From Deltaproteobacteria bacterium (lineage in GTDB: Bacteria > Desulfobacterota > DSM-4660 > Desulfatiglandales > Desulfatiglandaceae), in contig JAIPDZ010000002.1 in assembly GCA_021737425.1 (NCBI GenBank), forward strand, positions 1 through 54,778: DNA of 54,778 nt, written 5' to 3'. Under the pieces are notes generated by a model. That model saw only the letters and a program-made list of their open reading frames with translations, was not told the origin of the DNA and made no database searches. Shown one piece after another: positions 1-8,780 of this stretch. Position 1 is the stretch's first letter. The number at the start of each line of letters is the position of its first letter. The position numbers were made by a program, and so were the translations under genes.

Positions 1-2
1 CT

Positions 3-347
3 GGAAGACATACCCGGTACAATGCCAACACGCTCATGAGAAACCCGGCGTGGAATGAGGGAAAGAGGGCCTGTACCGTGTCGCTGAGTCCGGCTGATGC
101 CGATGCCCTCGGGCTCCATGACGGCCAGAGGGTCCGGGTCATAACCGATGCAGGAAGTGAGGTGGGGGAACTCCAGGTGACCGATCGGGCGAGGGAGGGC
201 ATGGTGCTCATTCCCCATGGTTTCGGCCTGATCTATGACGGAGCGGTTTTTGGCATCAATGTGAATCGCCTGACCAAGAATACGCACCGGGACCCTATCG
301 GAACGCCCCTGCACCGGTACGTACCCTGCCGAGTGGAAGGAGTTTGA
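3..347 (+). CDS. Molybdopterin oxidoreductase, C-terminal fragment (5' end outside window)
   Basis: The reading frame is open from base 3 and has no start in the window, so only the last 114 residues are present. The piece matches the molybdopterin dinucleotide-binding domain at the C-terminus of DMSO-reductase-family enzymes: an N-rich entry segment (YNANTLMRNP), a beta-rich core with DGQRVRV, and a conserved 'IPHGFG' turn followed by N-x-L-T. This domain folds over the bis-MGD cofactor. Which substrate the enzyme uses cannot be told from this fragment. A hairpin with a T-run follows about 30 bases after the stop, so the transcript probably ends here. An in-frame ATG at 36 is internal, not a start. 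Confidence 0.85.
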   Translation, partial: GRHTRYNANTLMRNPAWNEGKRACTVSLSPADADALGLHDGQRVRVITDAGSEVGELQVTDRAREGMVLIPHGFGLIYDGAVFGINVNRLTKNTHRDPIGTPLHRYVPCRVEGV

Positions 348-373
348 TCACATGGCCAGCATGTGAGAGAGGA

Positions 374-398
374 ACGAAGATGCCACTTCGTCGTTTTT
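374..398 (+). terminator. Rho-independent terminator after the molybdopterin oxidoreductase
   Basis: ACGAAG (374-379) pairs with CTTCGT (386-391) around a 6-base loop, and TTTTT follows at 394-398. It lies 27 bases after the stop codon of the upstream gene, on the same strand. The stem is short, so the call is moderate. Confidence 0.45.
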
Positions 399-893
399 CA
401 CAAAGACTGTTCTGGGTTCGGCCCGTCTCAACGTTTGCATTCTGCTACACCTAAGGCACCCATAACAGTTTAGGCCTCTGAAACGGGGTTCCAGGCCATG
501 AGGGGGTCTTTATTTCAACATGCTAAGGTAATACAGGCACCCTAACGGCGGCAACCAAAATAGTGGCCGGATTTCAGGTTTCGGCAAAGGAGCTCCCGCT
601 TCTTTTTTCTGAACTCTGTAACCTGAAACCATAACATCTAATGAACCGTACGGCTTAGCTCTAACAAGATATCTTCGCTGCTCGCGTTGAAGTTACAAAC
701 AAAGGTTCTGATCCAATGATGGCGATCCATATGCGAGACTGTTGATTTTCTGAGCAATGGCTCTTAAATCATGTCCAGGCTTATGGCGGGTCGCGCTGAT
801 CATTCTAAATGATAGCATTGACGAGGCTTTTGACGCCCGTCCCGCTTGGGATCGAATACCATCATGTCCAAAACCCATTTGGAACCGCTTGCT
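399..893. other. Gene-free region with one repeat copy
   Basis: No reading frame here has a convincing start, ribosome binding site or recognisable product. A 61-codon open frame on the minus strand (693-878) matches no family I know. The one structured part is a copy of a dispersed repeat near 545-632. The region separates the plus-strand oxidoreductase from the minus-strand maf gene, which is convergent with it. Confidence 0.5.
545..632 (+). repeat. Dispersed intergenic repeat, copy A (diverged)
   Basis: Starts with CGGCGGCAACCAAAATAGTG and ends with AACCTGAAACC. The same order of blocks (GGC-GCAACCAAA, AGTGGCC, TTTCAGGTTTC, then an inverted AACCTGAAACC) occurs at 1535-1625 and, reversed, at 17277-17360. 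This copy has lost most of the central hairpin. Confidence 0.55.
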
Positions 894-1511
894 TCATGGG
901 ATGGGGTAATGATCCAGCGCCCCCGCCTCGATCAGGGCCTTGATCACCGCACACAAGGGGAGTCCCACCACATTGGTATAGGAACCAAAGATGGCCTCCA
1001 CCATAAAGGCCCCCATCCCCTGGATGGCGTATCCGCCTGCCTTACCCTCAGGTTCGCCGGTGGCGGTGTAGGCGTCAATCTCCTGGGAAGTCAAGGACTT
1101 GAACCGCACATCGGTGGTCACCGCCTCACAGTGTTCCCCATCCCCTGATGGCGTCAAAATGCAAAAACCGGTGATCACCTGATGGGATCTGCCCCCCAGC
1201 TGCGTGAGCATGGCCTGAGCATCAGCGGCATCCCCGGGTTTGCCCAAGATCCGGTTCTCCACCACCACCATGGTGTCGGCACCCAGAACCCAGGAAGCGC
1301 CTATGAATGAAAAGGCCCTCCTGGCCTTTTTTTCGGCGAGGCCGCACGCCTGGGTGGCGGGGTCCCCGTCCATATCCGTTTCCTCCACCCCGCTGACCAC
1401 CACCCGGTGAGGGATCCGGGCCTGGGCCATGAGCCGCTTCCGGCGAGGGGATGCAGAGGCCAGGATCAGGGGGTAGGTGTCACTGATAGATGGAAAATGA
1501 GGGGCATTCAT
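894..1511 (-). CDS. maf: Maf-family nucleoside triphosphate pyrophosphatase
   Basis: Hydrolyses nucleoside triphosphates (dTTP/UTP or modified nucleotides) to monophosphate and PPi, as a house-cleaning enzyme. The family signature is complete in 205 residues: LILASASPRR at 15-24 (phosphate binding), GADT at 77-80 with the catalytic Asp, KPGD at 91-94, and the long GEPEGKAGGYAIQG segment at 142-155 followed by SYTNVVGLPL. This last set is typical of the YhdE-type (dTTP/UTP) branch. The ATG at 1511 is preferred. An upstream in-frame TTG at 1544 would add 11 residues, but it lies inside a dispersed repeat, so it is unlikely to be coding. Stands alone, convergent with the upstream plus-strand gene. 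Confidence 0.93.
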   Translation of the reverse strand: MNAPHFPSISDTYPLILASASPRRKRLMAQARIPHRVVVSGVEETDMDGDPATQACGLAEKKARRAFSFIGASWVLGADTMVVVENRILGKPGDAADAQAMLTQLGGRSHQVITGFCILTPSGDGEHCEAVTTDVRFKSLTSQEIDAYTATGEPEGKAGGYAIQGMGAFMVEAIFGSYTNVVGLPLCAVIKALIEAGALDHYPIP

Positions 1512-1534
1512 GTTTGCCAACCTAAGACAGGCTA

Positions 1535-1625
1535 CCGGCCGCAACCAAAATGAGGTGTCAGTGTTCGGGTGTCAGGTTTCAGAAAAAAAACAAACCCTGA
1601 CACCCGAAACCCGACACCTGAAACC
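1535..1625 (+). repeat. Dispersed intergenic repeat, copy B (best hairpin)
   Basis: TTCGGGTGTCAGG (1564-1576) is a perfect 13-bp inverted repeat of CCTGACACCCGAA (1596-1608), separated by an A-rich 19-base loop. It is preceded by GGCCGCAACCAAAATGAGG. Closely related to the reverse of 17277-17360 and distantly to 545-632. It sits just upstream of maf on its minus strand. Confidence 0.7.
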
Positions 1626-1702
1626 TTTATCTGTAATCAATTCATTGGGTTCGCATCGACAAAACTTCTTGGCTTCCGGCGTATAAGTTACGATTTAAGA
1701 CT

Positions 1703-2482
1703 CTACTGGAACACCCCCTCCAGGCCGAAGAGATATGCCGCGTTTTGAGTGGTCTGCCGGGCCACTTCAGCCAATTCAAGCCCCCGTAACCGGGCCACCT
1801 CCCGGGCCGTGTAGGTGACAAAAAGGGGCTCATTGCGCCGGCCCCGGTTGGGCACCGGGGTGAGAAAGGGCGCATCGGTCTCCACCAGCAATCGATCCAG
1901 GGGCAGGGACGCGGCCACCTGCCGGGTGATAGTCGCTGTTTTGTAGGTGACGGTTCCGGGAATGGAAATATAATATCCCAAATCCGTAAATGCCCGGGCC
2001 AGGGCCAGGTCTCCTGAAAAACAGTGGATCACTCCTTTCCGGTCCCCTTTCCCCATCTTTTTGAGCGCCCCGTAGACCGCCTCATGGGCCTCCCGGTCAT
2101 GGATGACCACCGGCAGACCCAGGTCATGGGCCATGGTGAGCTGCTCTTCAAACACGGGCTGCTGGGCCTGGGGATTCGAATACTCCCGATAAAAATCGAG
2201 TCCGATCTCCCCCCAGGCCACTACAGCCGGATCTTCGGCCAGGGGGGCCAGTTCCGCCAAATCGGCGGGGGTGCATCCTTGGGCATTATGGGGATGGTAC
2301 CCGATGGCCGCCTTCACGCATGGATATTTTGCGGCCAGTTCAATGGCACGAACCGAGCTCTTTCTGTCGATTCCCACACTGATGATGCCGTGCACGCCGC
2401 CTTTCAGGGAACGATCCACAACCGCGTCCCGATCCGCATCAAATGCCTTCATGTCGAGATGGGCATGGGTATCAATGAGCAA
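1703..2482 (-). CDS. tatD: TatD-family metal-dependent deoxyribonuclease
   Basis: A TIM-barrel metal hydrolase of the amidohydrolase superfamily; TatD proteins are Mg-dependent 3'-5' exonucleases or D-aminoacyl-tRNA deacylase-like enzymes. All metal ligands are visible: HAHLD (His6, His8), GEIGLDF (Glu92), VIHDREAH (His128), HCFSG (His153) and ETDAPFLTP (Asp203). The length of 259 residues is normal. The start is TTG at 2482, 8 bases after an AGGGAG ribosome binding site; no ATG lies close enough to replace it, since residues 1-10 hold the first metal motif. In many bacteria tatD follows metG or holB, but here it has no same-strand partner. Confidence 0.93.
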   Translation of the reverse strand: MLIDTHAHLDMKAFDADRDAVVDRSLKGGVHGIISVGIDRKSSVRAIELAAKYPCVKAAIGYHPHNAQGCTPADLAELAPLAEDPAVVAWGEIGLDFYREYSNPQAQQPVFEEQLTMAHDLGLPVVIHDREAHEAVYGALKKMGKGDRKGVIHCFSGDLALARAFTDLGYYISIPGTVTYKTATITRQVAASLPLDRLLVETDAPFLTPVPNRGRRNEPLFVTYTAREVARLRGLELAEVARQTTQNAAYLFGLEGVFQ

Positions 2483-2616
2483 AACCGTATCTCCCTATTG
2501 TCGATGTGAGTGAAGGCCCTTATACCCCATCGGCCTTTGCATGGCAAATAATTCCATTGCACCCCTGCCGGATGTTTTTGTATGGTTACCTGTGGACCCC
2601 TCCAAGGAGCGAATCA

Positions 2617-4908
2617 ATGGCCGATGAAACCAAATCGATCGAGAAGCGACTTGAATACCAAAAAAGGCTCAACACCATTACCAATGAAATCCACGCCGCC
2701 GGCGATACCAATGAAATCCTGCTGAACCTGCAGGGAAGGATCCTGGGCCTGTTTGATGCCGATCGCATCACCATATTTGTGGTGGATCGGGAAAAGCGGC
2801 AACTGGTCTCCCTGCTCAAGACCGGGGATGAGGTCCAGGAGATCCGGGTGGGGCTCAACAAGAAAAGCATTGCCGGGTTTTGCGGGGTCACCGGAAAGAT
2901 CCTCAATATCGCGGATGTGTACGATGACCAGGCCCTTCAGAGAATCAGCCCGGACCTGCGATTTGACAGGAGTTGGGATGAACGGACCGGCTACCGGACC
3001 CGTCAGGTCCTGGTGTCGCCCATTGTCCATGCCCGGCAGCTGCTGGGGGTCATCCAGCTCCTCAACAAGACCCATGGAACCCGCTTTACCCGTGACGACC
3101 ACGCCGCGCTCCTGGACATCCTCAAGGTACTGGGGTTGGCCTTTTACAAGAACCAGAAACTGGCCCAACAGACCAAGCCCACCAAATTCGACTTTCTGCT
3201 CACCCATAATATCGTCTCCGGCAATGAACTGAACCAGGCCATGTCCCGGGCCAGGAGTGCCCAAAAGAGTGTGGAATCCGTACTGATGTCCGACTTCAGC
3301 GTATCCAAGGCGGATATCGGGAAGTCATTGGCCAACCATTACAGGACCCGCTTTATCCCCTATGTGGACAGAATGGTTATCCCGGCTGAGCTCATAAAAG
3401 GGCTCAAGGCCAGTTTTCTGAAGACCAATGCCTTCGTGCCGGTGGGCCAGGCAGACGGAAAGGTCATCGTGGTCATGGAAGACCCGGACTATCTCCCGGC
3501 CAGAGATGCCATCAAGCGATTTCTGCCCGGACGGGAATTCGAATTCTGCGTCTCCCTGAGAGAGGATATCCATAAGATGATATCGCATTTTTTTGATCTC
3601 AGCTCTAAGGAGATGCTGAGCGGCACCGGCAGCATAGAGGACATCCTGGGACAGCTGGACACCTCAGAGGACGAGGGAGAGGAAGAAGCCCGGGGCGGCA
3701 TGAGTGAAAACGACAGTGCCATTGTCCGGCTGATCAATAAGATGATTGCGGATGCCTACTCCAGAAACGCTTCGGATATCCACATAGAACCCAGGCAGGG
3801 CAAGGCCAGTGCCGTGGTAAGGTTCCGCATAGACGGGGCCTGCCAGGTGTATCAGACCATCCCTTACACCCATAAGCGGGCCATGGTCTCCCGCCTCAAG
3901 ATCATGTCGGATCTGGACATTTCTGAAAGACGGCTTCCCCAGGACGGAAAGATAAAATTCAGTAAGTTTGCCCCATTGGATATTGAACTCCGGGTGGCCA
4001 CCATCCCCACGGCCGGGCAAAATGAGGACGTGGTCATGCGCATCCTCTCTGCCAGCAAGCCCATGCCCCTCAAGGCCATGGGCATGACCCAGAGGGACTA
4101 TGACGAGACCATCAACATGATTACCCTGCCCTACGGCATCGTGCTGGTGGTCGGTCCCACCGGGAGCGGCAAGACCACCACGCTCCATGCGGCGCTGCAT
4201 TACATCAACACCCCGGAGAAGAAGATCTGGACCGCCGAAGACCCTGTGGAAATCACCCAGGAGGGGCTGCGCCAGGTCCAGGTGTACCCCAAGATCGGGT
4301 TTGATTTTGCCAGGGCCATGCGCTCATTTCTGCGGGCGGATCCGGATGTGATCATGGTGGGGGAGATGAGAGACCGGGAGACCATGACCACCGGCATTGA
4401 GGCCTCCCTCACCGGGCACCTGGTCTTCAGCACCCTTCATACCAACAGTGCGGCGGAGACCATCACCCGTCTCCTGGACATGGGGATGGACCCCTTCAAT
4501 TTCGCGGACGCCCTTCTCGGGGTCATTGCCCAACGACTGGCCCGGACCCTGTGTCCCAAATGCAAGGAAAAATATCATCCCTCCCAGGAAGAATACGATG
4601 CCCTGGTCAGGGCGTACGGAAAGGGATTCGAACAGCTCGGGGTGGAATACAATGAAGATTTTTGTCTCTACCGGCCCAAGGGGTGCCCCGAGTGTAACCA
4701 GACCGGTTATGCGGGCCGCACCGCACTCCACGAGGTACTGGTGGGAACGGACGAGATCCAGCAACTCATACAGGGTCGGGCCAGGATCAGGGAGATCCTG
4801 AACCAGGCCGTGGCAGACGGCATGACCACGCTCATGCAGGACGGGATCCGGAAAGTCTGTCAGGGGATCACCGATTTCACCCAGGTCAGGAGCGTATGCA
4901 TTCGATAG
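2617..4908 (+). CDS. GAF-domain type II secretion/type IV pilus ATPase (GspE/PilB-like)
   Basis: A hexameric motor ATPase of the GspE/PilB family with a sensor domain added in front. From the ATG at 2617 (AAGGAG 8 bases upstream) it has 763 residues: a GAF domain at about 25-180, an MshEN/T2SSE N-terminal domain at about 190-325, an acidic linker at 348-360, then the ATPase. Walker A is GPTGSGKT (513-520), the Asp/Walker B boxes lie at 574-585, the His box is GHLVFSTLHTN (600-610), and a tetracysteine zinc site is made by C646/C649 and C690/C693. No other pilus or secretion gene is adjacent; the prepilin peptidase is 26 kb away. The GAF domain suggests ligand control (cyclic nucleotide or similar), which is inference. 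A longer open frame from 2506 lacks a good start. Confidence 0.9.
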   Translation: MADETKSIEKRLEYQKRLNTITNEIHAAGDTNEILLNLQGRILGLFDADRITIFVVDREKRQLVSLLKTGDEVQEIRVGLNKKSIAGFCGVTGKILNIADVYDDQALQRISPDLRFDRSWDERTGYRTRQVLVSPIVHARQLLGVIQLLNKTHGTRFTRDDHAALLDILKVLGLAFYKNQKLAQQTKPTKFDFLLTHNIVSGNELNQAMSRARSAQKSVESVLMSDFSVSKADIGKSLANHYRTRFIPYVDRMVIPAELIKGLKASFLKTNAFVPVGQADGKVIVVMEDPDYLPARDAIKRFLPGREFEFCVSLREDIHKMISHFFDLSSKEMLSGTGSIEDILGQLDTSEDEGEEEARGGMSENDSAIVRLINKMIADAYSRNASDIHIEPRQGKASAVVRFRIDGACQVYQTIPYTHKRAMVSRLKIMSDLDISERRLPQDGKIKFSKFAPLDIELRVATIPTAGQNEDVVMRILSASKPMPLKAMGMTQRDYDETINMITLPYGIVLVVGPTGSGKTTTLHAALHYINTPEKKIWTAEDPVEITQEGLRQVQVYPKIGFDFARAMRSFLRADPDVIMVGEMRDRETMTTGIEASLTGHLVFSTLHTNSAAETITRLLDMGMDPFNFADALLGVIAQRLARTLCPKCKEKYHPSQEEYDALVRAYGKGFEQLGVEYNEDFCLYRPKGCPECNQTGYAGRTALHEVLVGTDEIQQLIQGRARIREILNQAVADGMTTLMQDGIRKVCQGITDFTQVRSVCIR

Positions 4909-4957
4909 CCCCATGAGCCGGGCTGTTTATGGACCTCAGAGACGTTTGAAAAATGTC

Positions 4958-6019
4958 TCAGGGATAAATTCCCGGATGCAGCAGCCCCTCGGTTTCATCC
5001 AGCCCGAACATGAGATTCATATTCTGGACCGCACTCCCGGCCTGCCCCTTCACCAGATTATCGATCAGGCTGACAATGATCACATTACCGGTCCGCTCAT
5101 CCACGTGGAGGGAGATATTGCAGAAATTGCTTCCTCTCACGTGGGTACTGATCTGGGGCGTTTCAGGACCGAACACCCGCACGAATCGATCCGCCTGATA
5201 AAAGGCCTGGTAGGCATCGATCAGGGTGTTGACATTCACCCCCTCACGGATCCGGGCGTAAATGGTGGTCAATATCCCGCGGCTGAGGGGGACCACATGG
5301 GGGGTAAAGGTGATGGCGACCGGGTCGCCCGCCATCCTGCCCAACTCCCTTTCAACCTCATACACATGCTGGTGACCGGAAACCTTGTAGGCATTCATGG
5401 CATCATAGCGGGCAGGGTAGTGAAAGGTGGGATTGGGGTTTTTGCCGGCCCCGGAGACCCCGGTCTTGGCGTCACAGATGATGGTTTGGGGGTCAACGAG
5501 TTTTTCTTTTACGGCCGGAGAGAGCCCCAGGATGCAACTGACCGCAAAGCAGCCCGGGTTCCCCACCAGATTGGCGCCCTGGATTTCTGCACGATGGAGC
5601 TCGGCCAGCCCGTATACGGATTGAGGCAGAAGATCGGGGGCGGCGTGTCCTTGATTCCGACCGATTCTGGCGGCATACCCTTTATAGGTCTCGAGATCAT
5701 TGAACCGGAAATCACCGCTGTAATCAACCACCTTCATGCCTTTTTCGAGCCATGCCCCCGCCTCGGTCTGACCCACCCCGTCCGGGGTGGAAAAGAAGAC
5801 CACCTGCGCATCCTCGGGGCACTGGGCTTGGCGGGGGTCCAGGATGGGCATATCGCAGAATCCCTTAAGATGCGGATACAAATCGCTGATGGGGCGCCCT
5901 ACCTGTTCCTTATCAATAAGGGCGCAGATCTCTGCCCGGGGGTGCCCCAGCAAGAGCTCAATGGCCCCACAGCCGCCATACCCTCCTGCGCCCACAATAA
6001 CCACCTTTATCTTTTCCAT
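4958..6019 (-). CDS. argC: N-acetyl-gamma-glutamyl-phosphate reductase
   Basis: Third step of arginine synthesis: NADPH-dependent reduction of N-acetylglutamyl-5-phosphate to the semialdehyde. The 353-residue protein has the Rossmann motif GAGGYGG (11-17) and the active-site Cys157 in GNPGCFAV. The C-terminal half carries the HxHxxEVE-like segment (HQHVYEVE) and the conserved end (VKGQAGSAVQNMN). It belongs to the longer ArgC type (about 350 residues), not the short AspB-like type. The other arg genes are not in this window. It precedes no obvious partner; ychF starts 1.1 kb further upstream on the same strand, separated by 83 bases from the argC start. Confidence 0.95.
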   Translation of the reverse strand: MEKIKVVIVGAGGYGGCGAIELLLGHPRAEICALIDKEQVGRPISDLYPHLKGFCDMPILDPRQAQCPEDAQVVFFSTPDGVGQTEAGAWLEKGMKVVDYSGDFRFNDLETYKGYAARIGRNQGHAAPDLLPQSVYGLAELHRAEIQGANLVGNPGCFAVSCILGLSPAVKEKLVDPQTIICDAKTGVSGAGKNPNPTFHYPARYDAMNAYKVSGHQHVYEVERELGRMAGDPVAITFTPHVVPLSRGILTTIYARIREGVNVNTLIDAYQAFYQADRFVRVFGPETPQISTHVRGSNFCNISLHVDERTGNVIIVSLIDNLVKGQAGSAVQNMNLMFGLDETEGLLHPGIYP

Positions 6020-6102
6020 GCCAAATCCCTCGTATGTGGAATATAAACCGTCCTTGGGTACCAGGGCCCGGCCGGCCTGCCACCTGAAACCGGAACCCTC
6101 AT

Positions 6103-7152
6103 TTACACATTGAAGCGGAAATTGATGATATCCCCGTCCTCGACCGTGTACTCCTTCCCTTCCAGCCGTACCAGGCCCGCCTTTTTGGCCGCCTTGAAAC
6201 TCCCCTGGGCTTTAAGGTCCTCAAAAGAAACCACCTCAGCCCGGATAAAGCCCTGCTGGATATCCGAATGAACCGCCCCCGCCGCTTCCAGGGCCGGCGT
6301 GCGGGACCGGATGGGCCATGCCTTCACCTCGTCGGAACCCACCGTAAAAAAGCAGATCCGATTGAGGATCCTAAAGGAACTGCTGATGACCCGGTCCAGG
6401 GCCGATTCCGTGATATGGTAGGCCTCCAGGAATTCCTCGGATTCCTCGGGTGACATCTCGGCGATATCCATCTCCAGCTTGCCTCGCACCACGATCAGCT
6501 CCATCCCCTCGGGCCTCTGGGCCCACGCGGGCATCTCCTCGGTCTCATCCTCGTTGTTGACGACCACCAGCCGGGGTTTTGCGGAGAGAAATGTGAACCC
6601 CTTGAGCATGGGATCTGATGCCAGTTCAGGGGAATGACGAAGGGGCATCCCTTTTTCCAGCAGTTGACGGCATGACTGGAGCAGGGGCGGTTCTTCGGGT
6701 GGCGGTTTTTTCCCCCGTTTTTGGTCCAGATCGATTCTCTCCATCCGTTTCTCCACCACCATCAGGTCGTTGAAAATCATTTCCTGTTCCAGCTTGGAAA
6801 AATCAACGTCAGGCGTGGAGGGCGACCCCACAGGCCCTTCAAAATTCCGCACCACCTGCACCAGGGCGTCGCAGGTACGGACCTGGCCCCAGAATTCCCC
6901 TTCCGAAGCAGAACCGGAAGCGCCTCTGCCCACTTCAGAAGGGAGGAGGTATTCGATTTTGGCATAGGTGGTCTTTTCAGGGGCATACATATCCGCCAGA
7001 AAATCGATCCGATCATCAGCCACCGTAATGGTGGCCAACCTGGCGCCCTTTTGGAAGCTGTCAGTGCCCCCTTTTTCCCCTCTGGCCCCGGTCAGTGCGG
7101 CAAACACCGTTGATTTTCCCGCCTGTGGAAGACCTATGATTCCCAATTTCAT
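6103..7152 (-). CDS. ychF: YchF/Obg-family nucleotide-binding protein
   Basis: YchF (OLA1) is a ribosome-associated P-loop NTPase of the Obg group that prefers ATP. The P-loop is GLPQAGKST (7-15), and NNED at 199-202 replaces the NKxD of true GTPases, in agreement with relaxed base specificity. A helical insertion at about 120-175 and a C-terminal TGS-type domain with the characteristic ending (EYTVEDGDIINFRFNV) complete the fold. At 349 residues it is slightly shorter than E. coli YchF (363) and quite diverged, like other desulfobacterial versions. The Smr gene lies 88 bases upstream on the same strand, so they may be cotranscribed. Confidence 0.85.
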   Translation of the reverse strand: MKLGIIGLPQAGKSTVFAALTGARGEKGGTDSFQKGARLATITVADDRIDFLADMYAPEKTTYAKIEYLLPSEVGRGASGSASEGEFWGQVRTCDALVQVVRNFEGPVGSPSTPDVDFSKLEQEMIFNDLMVVEKRMERIDLDQKRGKKPPPEEPPLLQSCRQLLEKGMPLRHSPELASDPMLKGFTFLSAKPRLVVVNNEDETEEMPAWAQRPEGMELIVVRGKLEMDIAEMSPEESEEFLEAYHITESALDRVISSSFRILNRICFFTVGSDEVKAWPIRSRTPALEAAGAVHSDIQQGFIRAEVVSFEDLKAQGSFKAAKKAGLVRLEGKEYTVEDGDIINFRFNV

Positions 7153-7239
7153 GGTTTTTTCCTGTATATCAATGGATAAAGGGACCCAGAGTTGTCACGG
7201 CTCCCGAGGTTCGCCGGTTACATGGTCCTATTCAGTGGT

Positions 7240-7968
7240 CTATAGGGCCTTGCCGCTCCGTCTTAAGAGCACATACATGGCCCCGGTTCCGCCATCATAG
7301 GCCCTTGCAGTGGAAAAGGCCAGGATGATTTTTTTGACCGGCCCCCGGCTCAGCCACACCGGCACCCGGGTTTTGAGGACCGGAATATGGTTTTCAGAAT
7401 TGAGCCCTCTGCCATGCACCACCAGCACACACCGCAGTCCGTGGCGATAACTGTCCAAGAGAAAATCCCGGATACTGATTTCCGCCTCCGGTTGGGTCAG
7501 GCCGTGGAGATCCACATGGTCCTGGATAGGGAACTCTCCCTTCCTCAGCTTTTCCATCAGCCTGCGGTCCATGCCCGGCACGGCCCCCTCCATGTATTCA
7601 TCAGAGAAGGTGATATCCATTTCAGCGGCCCCGCTCACCAGATCGGAAAGGTGGGCCAGGACCTCCAGATCCCCGCTCCTGGGGGGATGGGGCGGTCTCA
7701 GGTCACGGGGAGGCAGCCGCACCACCCTCCCCCGGTCCTGGGACAACGGATCCACATCCCACATGGCCTCAATGAAGCGATCCTCTTCTGTAACAGGGGC
7801 CTTCCCAGCCACCGGTTCATGGTCGACTGTCTCTCCATCGGATGGGACCCTCTCTTTGGGCCCCAGGGAAACAGGCCTGTCCAGGGCAGGATTGAACGGG
7901 GCCTCAGGACGGTTCTTCGCAGGCTTGTGCCGATTCAAGCGCCTCTGTTTCTTCTTTCTCTGGGCCAT
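7240..7968 (-). CDS. Smr-domain protein with basic N-terminus
   Basis: The C-terminal 90 residues form a small MutS-related (Smr) domain: DLHGLT at about 153-158 and VVHGRGLNS at about 183-191, the two motifs that make the nuclease centre. The N-terminus (MAQRKKKQRR) is strongly basic and probably binds nucleic acid; a Pro-rich linker joins the two. Stand-alone Smr proteins act as endonucleases on branched DNA or on mRNA of stalled ribosomes (SmrB). The open frame extends back to 8064, but the ATG at 7968 has GGGGAG just upstream and opens with the basic stretch, so it is preferred. The product is 242 residues. Confidence 0.85.
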   Translation of the reverse strand: MAQRKKKQRRLNRHKPAKNRPEAPFNPALDRPVSLGPKERVPSDGETVDHEPVAGKAPVTEEDRFIEAMWDVDPLSQDRGRVVRLPPRDLRPPHPPRSGDLEVLAHLSDLVSGAAEMDITFSDEYMEGAVPGMDRRLMEKLRKGEFPIQDHVDLHGLTQPEAEISIRDFLLDSYRHGLRCVLVVHGRGLNSENHIPVLKTRVPVWLSRGPVKKIILAFSTARAYDGGTGAMYVLLRRSGKAL

Positions 7969-8125
7969 TGGTCTCCCCTGGTTTCCCCGCCCCCTGCACG
8001 CAATCACTTGACGAACTCCGGACTTGCCATTACCATTAAACCAGTATAACACACACCGTAGCATTTTGTAAGCGGAGCGCCAACCTCAAGACCATGATCT
8101 TTTGGCCCAAAAAAGGAGAGTGGGT

Positions 8126-8761
8126 GTGGCAAGAGTGGATGATTATAAAAAGGCGGTTGAACTAAGCAGGCAAGGGCTGGCCACAAGGGATGCCCAAGAG
8201 ATTGCAACGCACAGCGGGGCGACCATGGAGCAGGGACCCGATGGCCATCCCCTGCTTGCCCTGCCCTTCCTTCAAAAAAGGGTCCTCCTGGAGGGCCCCG
8301 GGTTCCAAATGACGTTTCGAGAATCCGGAGAGGAACCGAATTTGCAGGAGCAGGTCCTGATCCTCCATTACCTCAACGGCGCAACCGGAGCCGCTCCAAC
8401 CGGCGAATGGGTGGCTTATCAGGAGATCCCGGACGGAAAGTTTTACATAGATGCCTTTCTCCGCAGGGCCAAAAACCCCATGGTGAATACCTTCGGGGAC
8501 CAGCCTGAGGTATTCATAAAACTGGCCAAGGAGGTCTATGATGCACAACCCCTGGATCAGGGGGACGCGGCCGTGACGGTCCAGGCCTTTCCCCGGGTGC
8601 CGGCGGCCCTGATTCTGTGGCGGGGGGATGACGAATTTCCGCCCGAAGGGACCATCCTGTTTGACCGCAGCATCGGGGACATCCTATCGGCAGAGGACAT
8701 TGCCTGGCTGGCGGGGATGATCGTCTATCCCCTGATGGGCATGGCCAAGGGGAGAACATAA
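8126..8761 (+). CDS. DUF3786 protein
   Basis: A 211-residue soluble protein of the DUF3786 family, found mainly in anaerobes (sulfate reducers, methanogens, acetogens) and of unknown function. Conserved-looking features are a helical DDYKKAVEL start, HYLNGA, a GEWVAYQEIPDGKFY block and RVPAALILWRGDDEFP followed by LFDRS near the C-terminus. The start is GTG at 8126, 7 bases after AAGGAG; the upstream TTG at 8102 precedes the ribosome binding site and is rejected. It lies 19 bases before purE and may share its transcript. Confidence 0.8.
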   Translation: MARVDDYKKAVELSRQGLATRDAQEIATHSGATMEQGPDGHPLLALPFLQKRVLLEGPGFQMTFRESGEEPNLQEQVLILHYLNGATGAAPTGEWVAYQEIPDGKFYIDAFLRRAKNPMVNTFGDQPEVFIKLAKEVYDAQPLDQGDAAVTVQAFPRVPAALILWRGDDEFPPEGTILFDRSIGDILSAEDIAWLAGMIVYPLMGMAKGRT

Positions 8762-8780
8762 ATGGTATGGGGAGGAGAGG

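Noticed and set aside
693-878. Small gene on the minus strand upstream of maf
   Set aside because: No ribosome binding site, no recognisable product, and much of its sequence is low in coding character.
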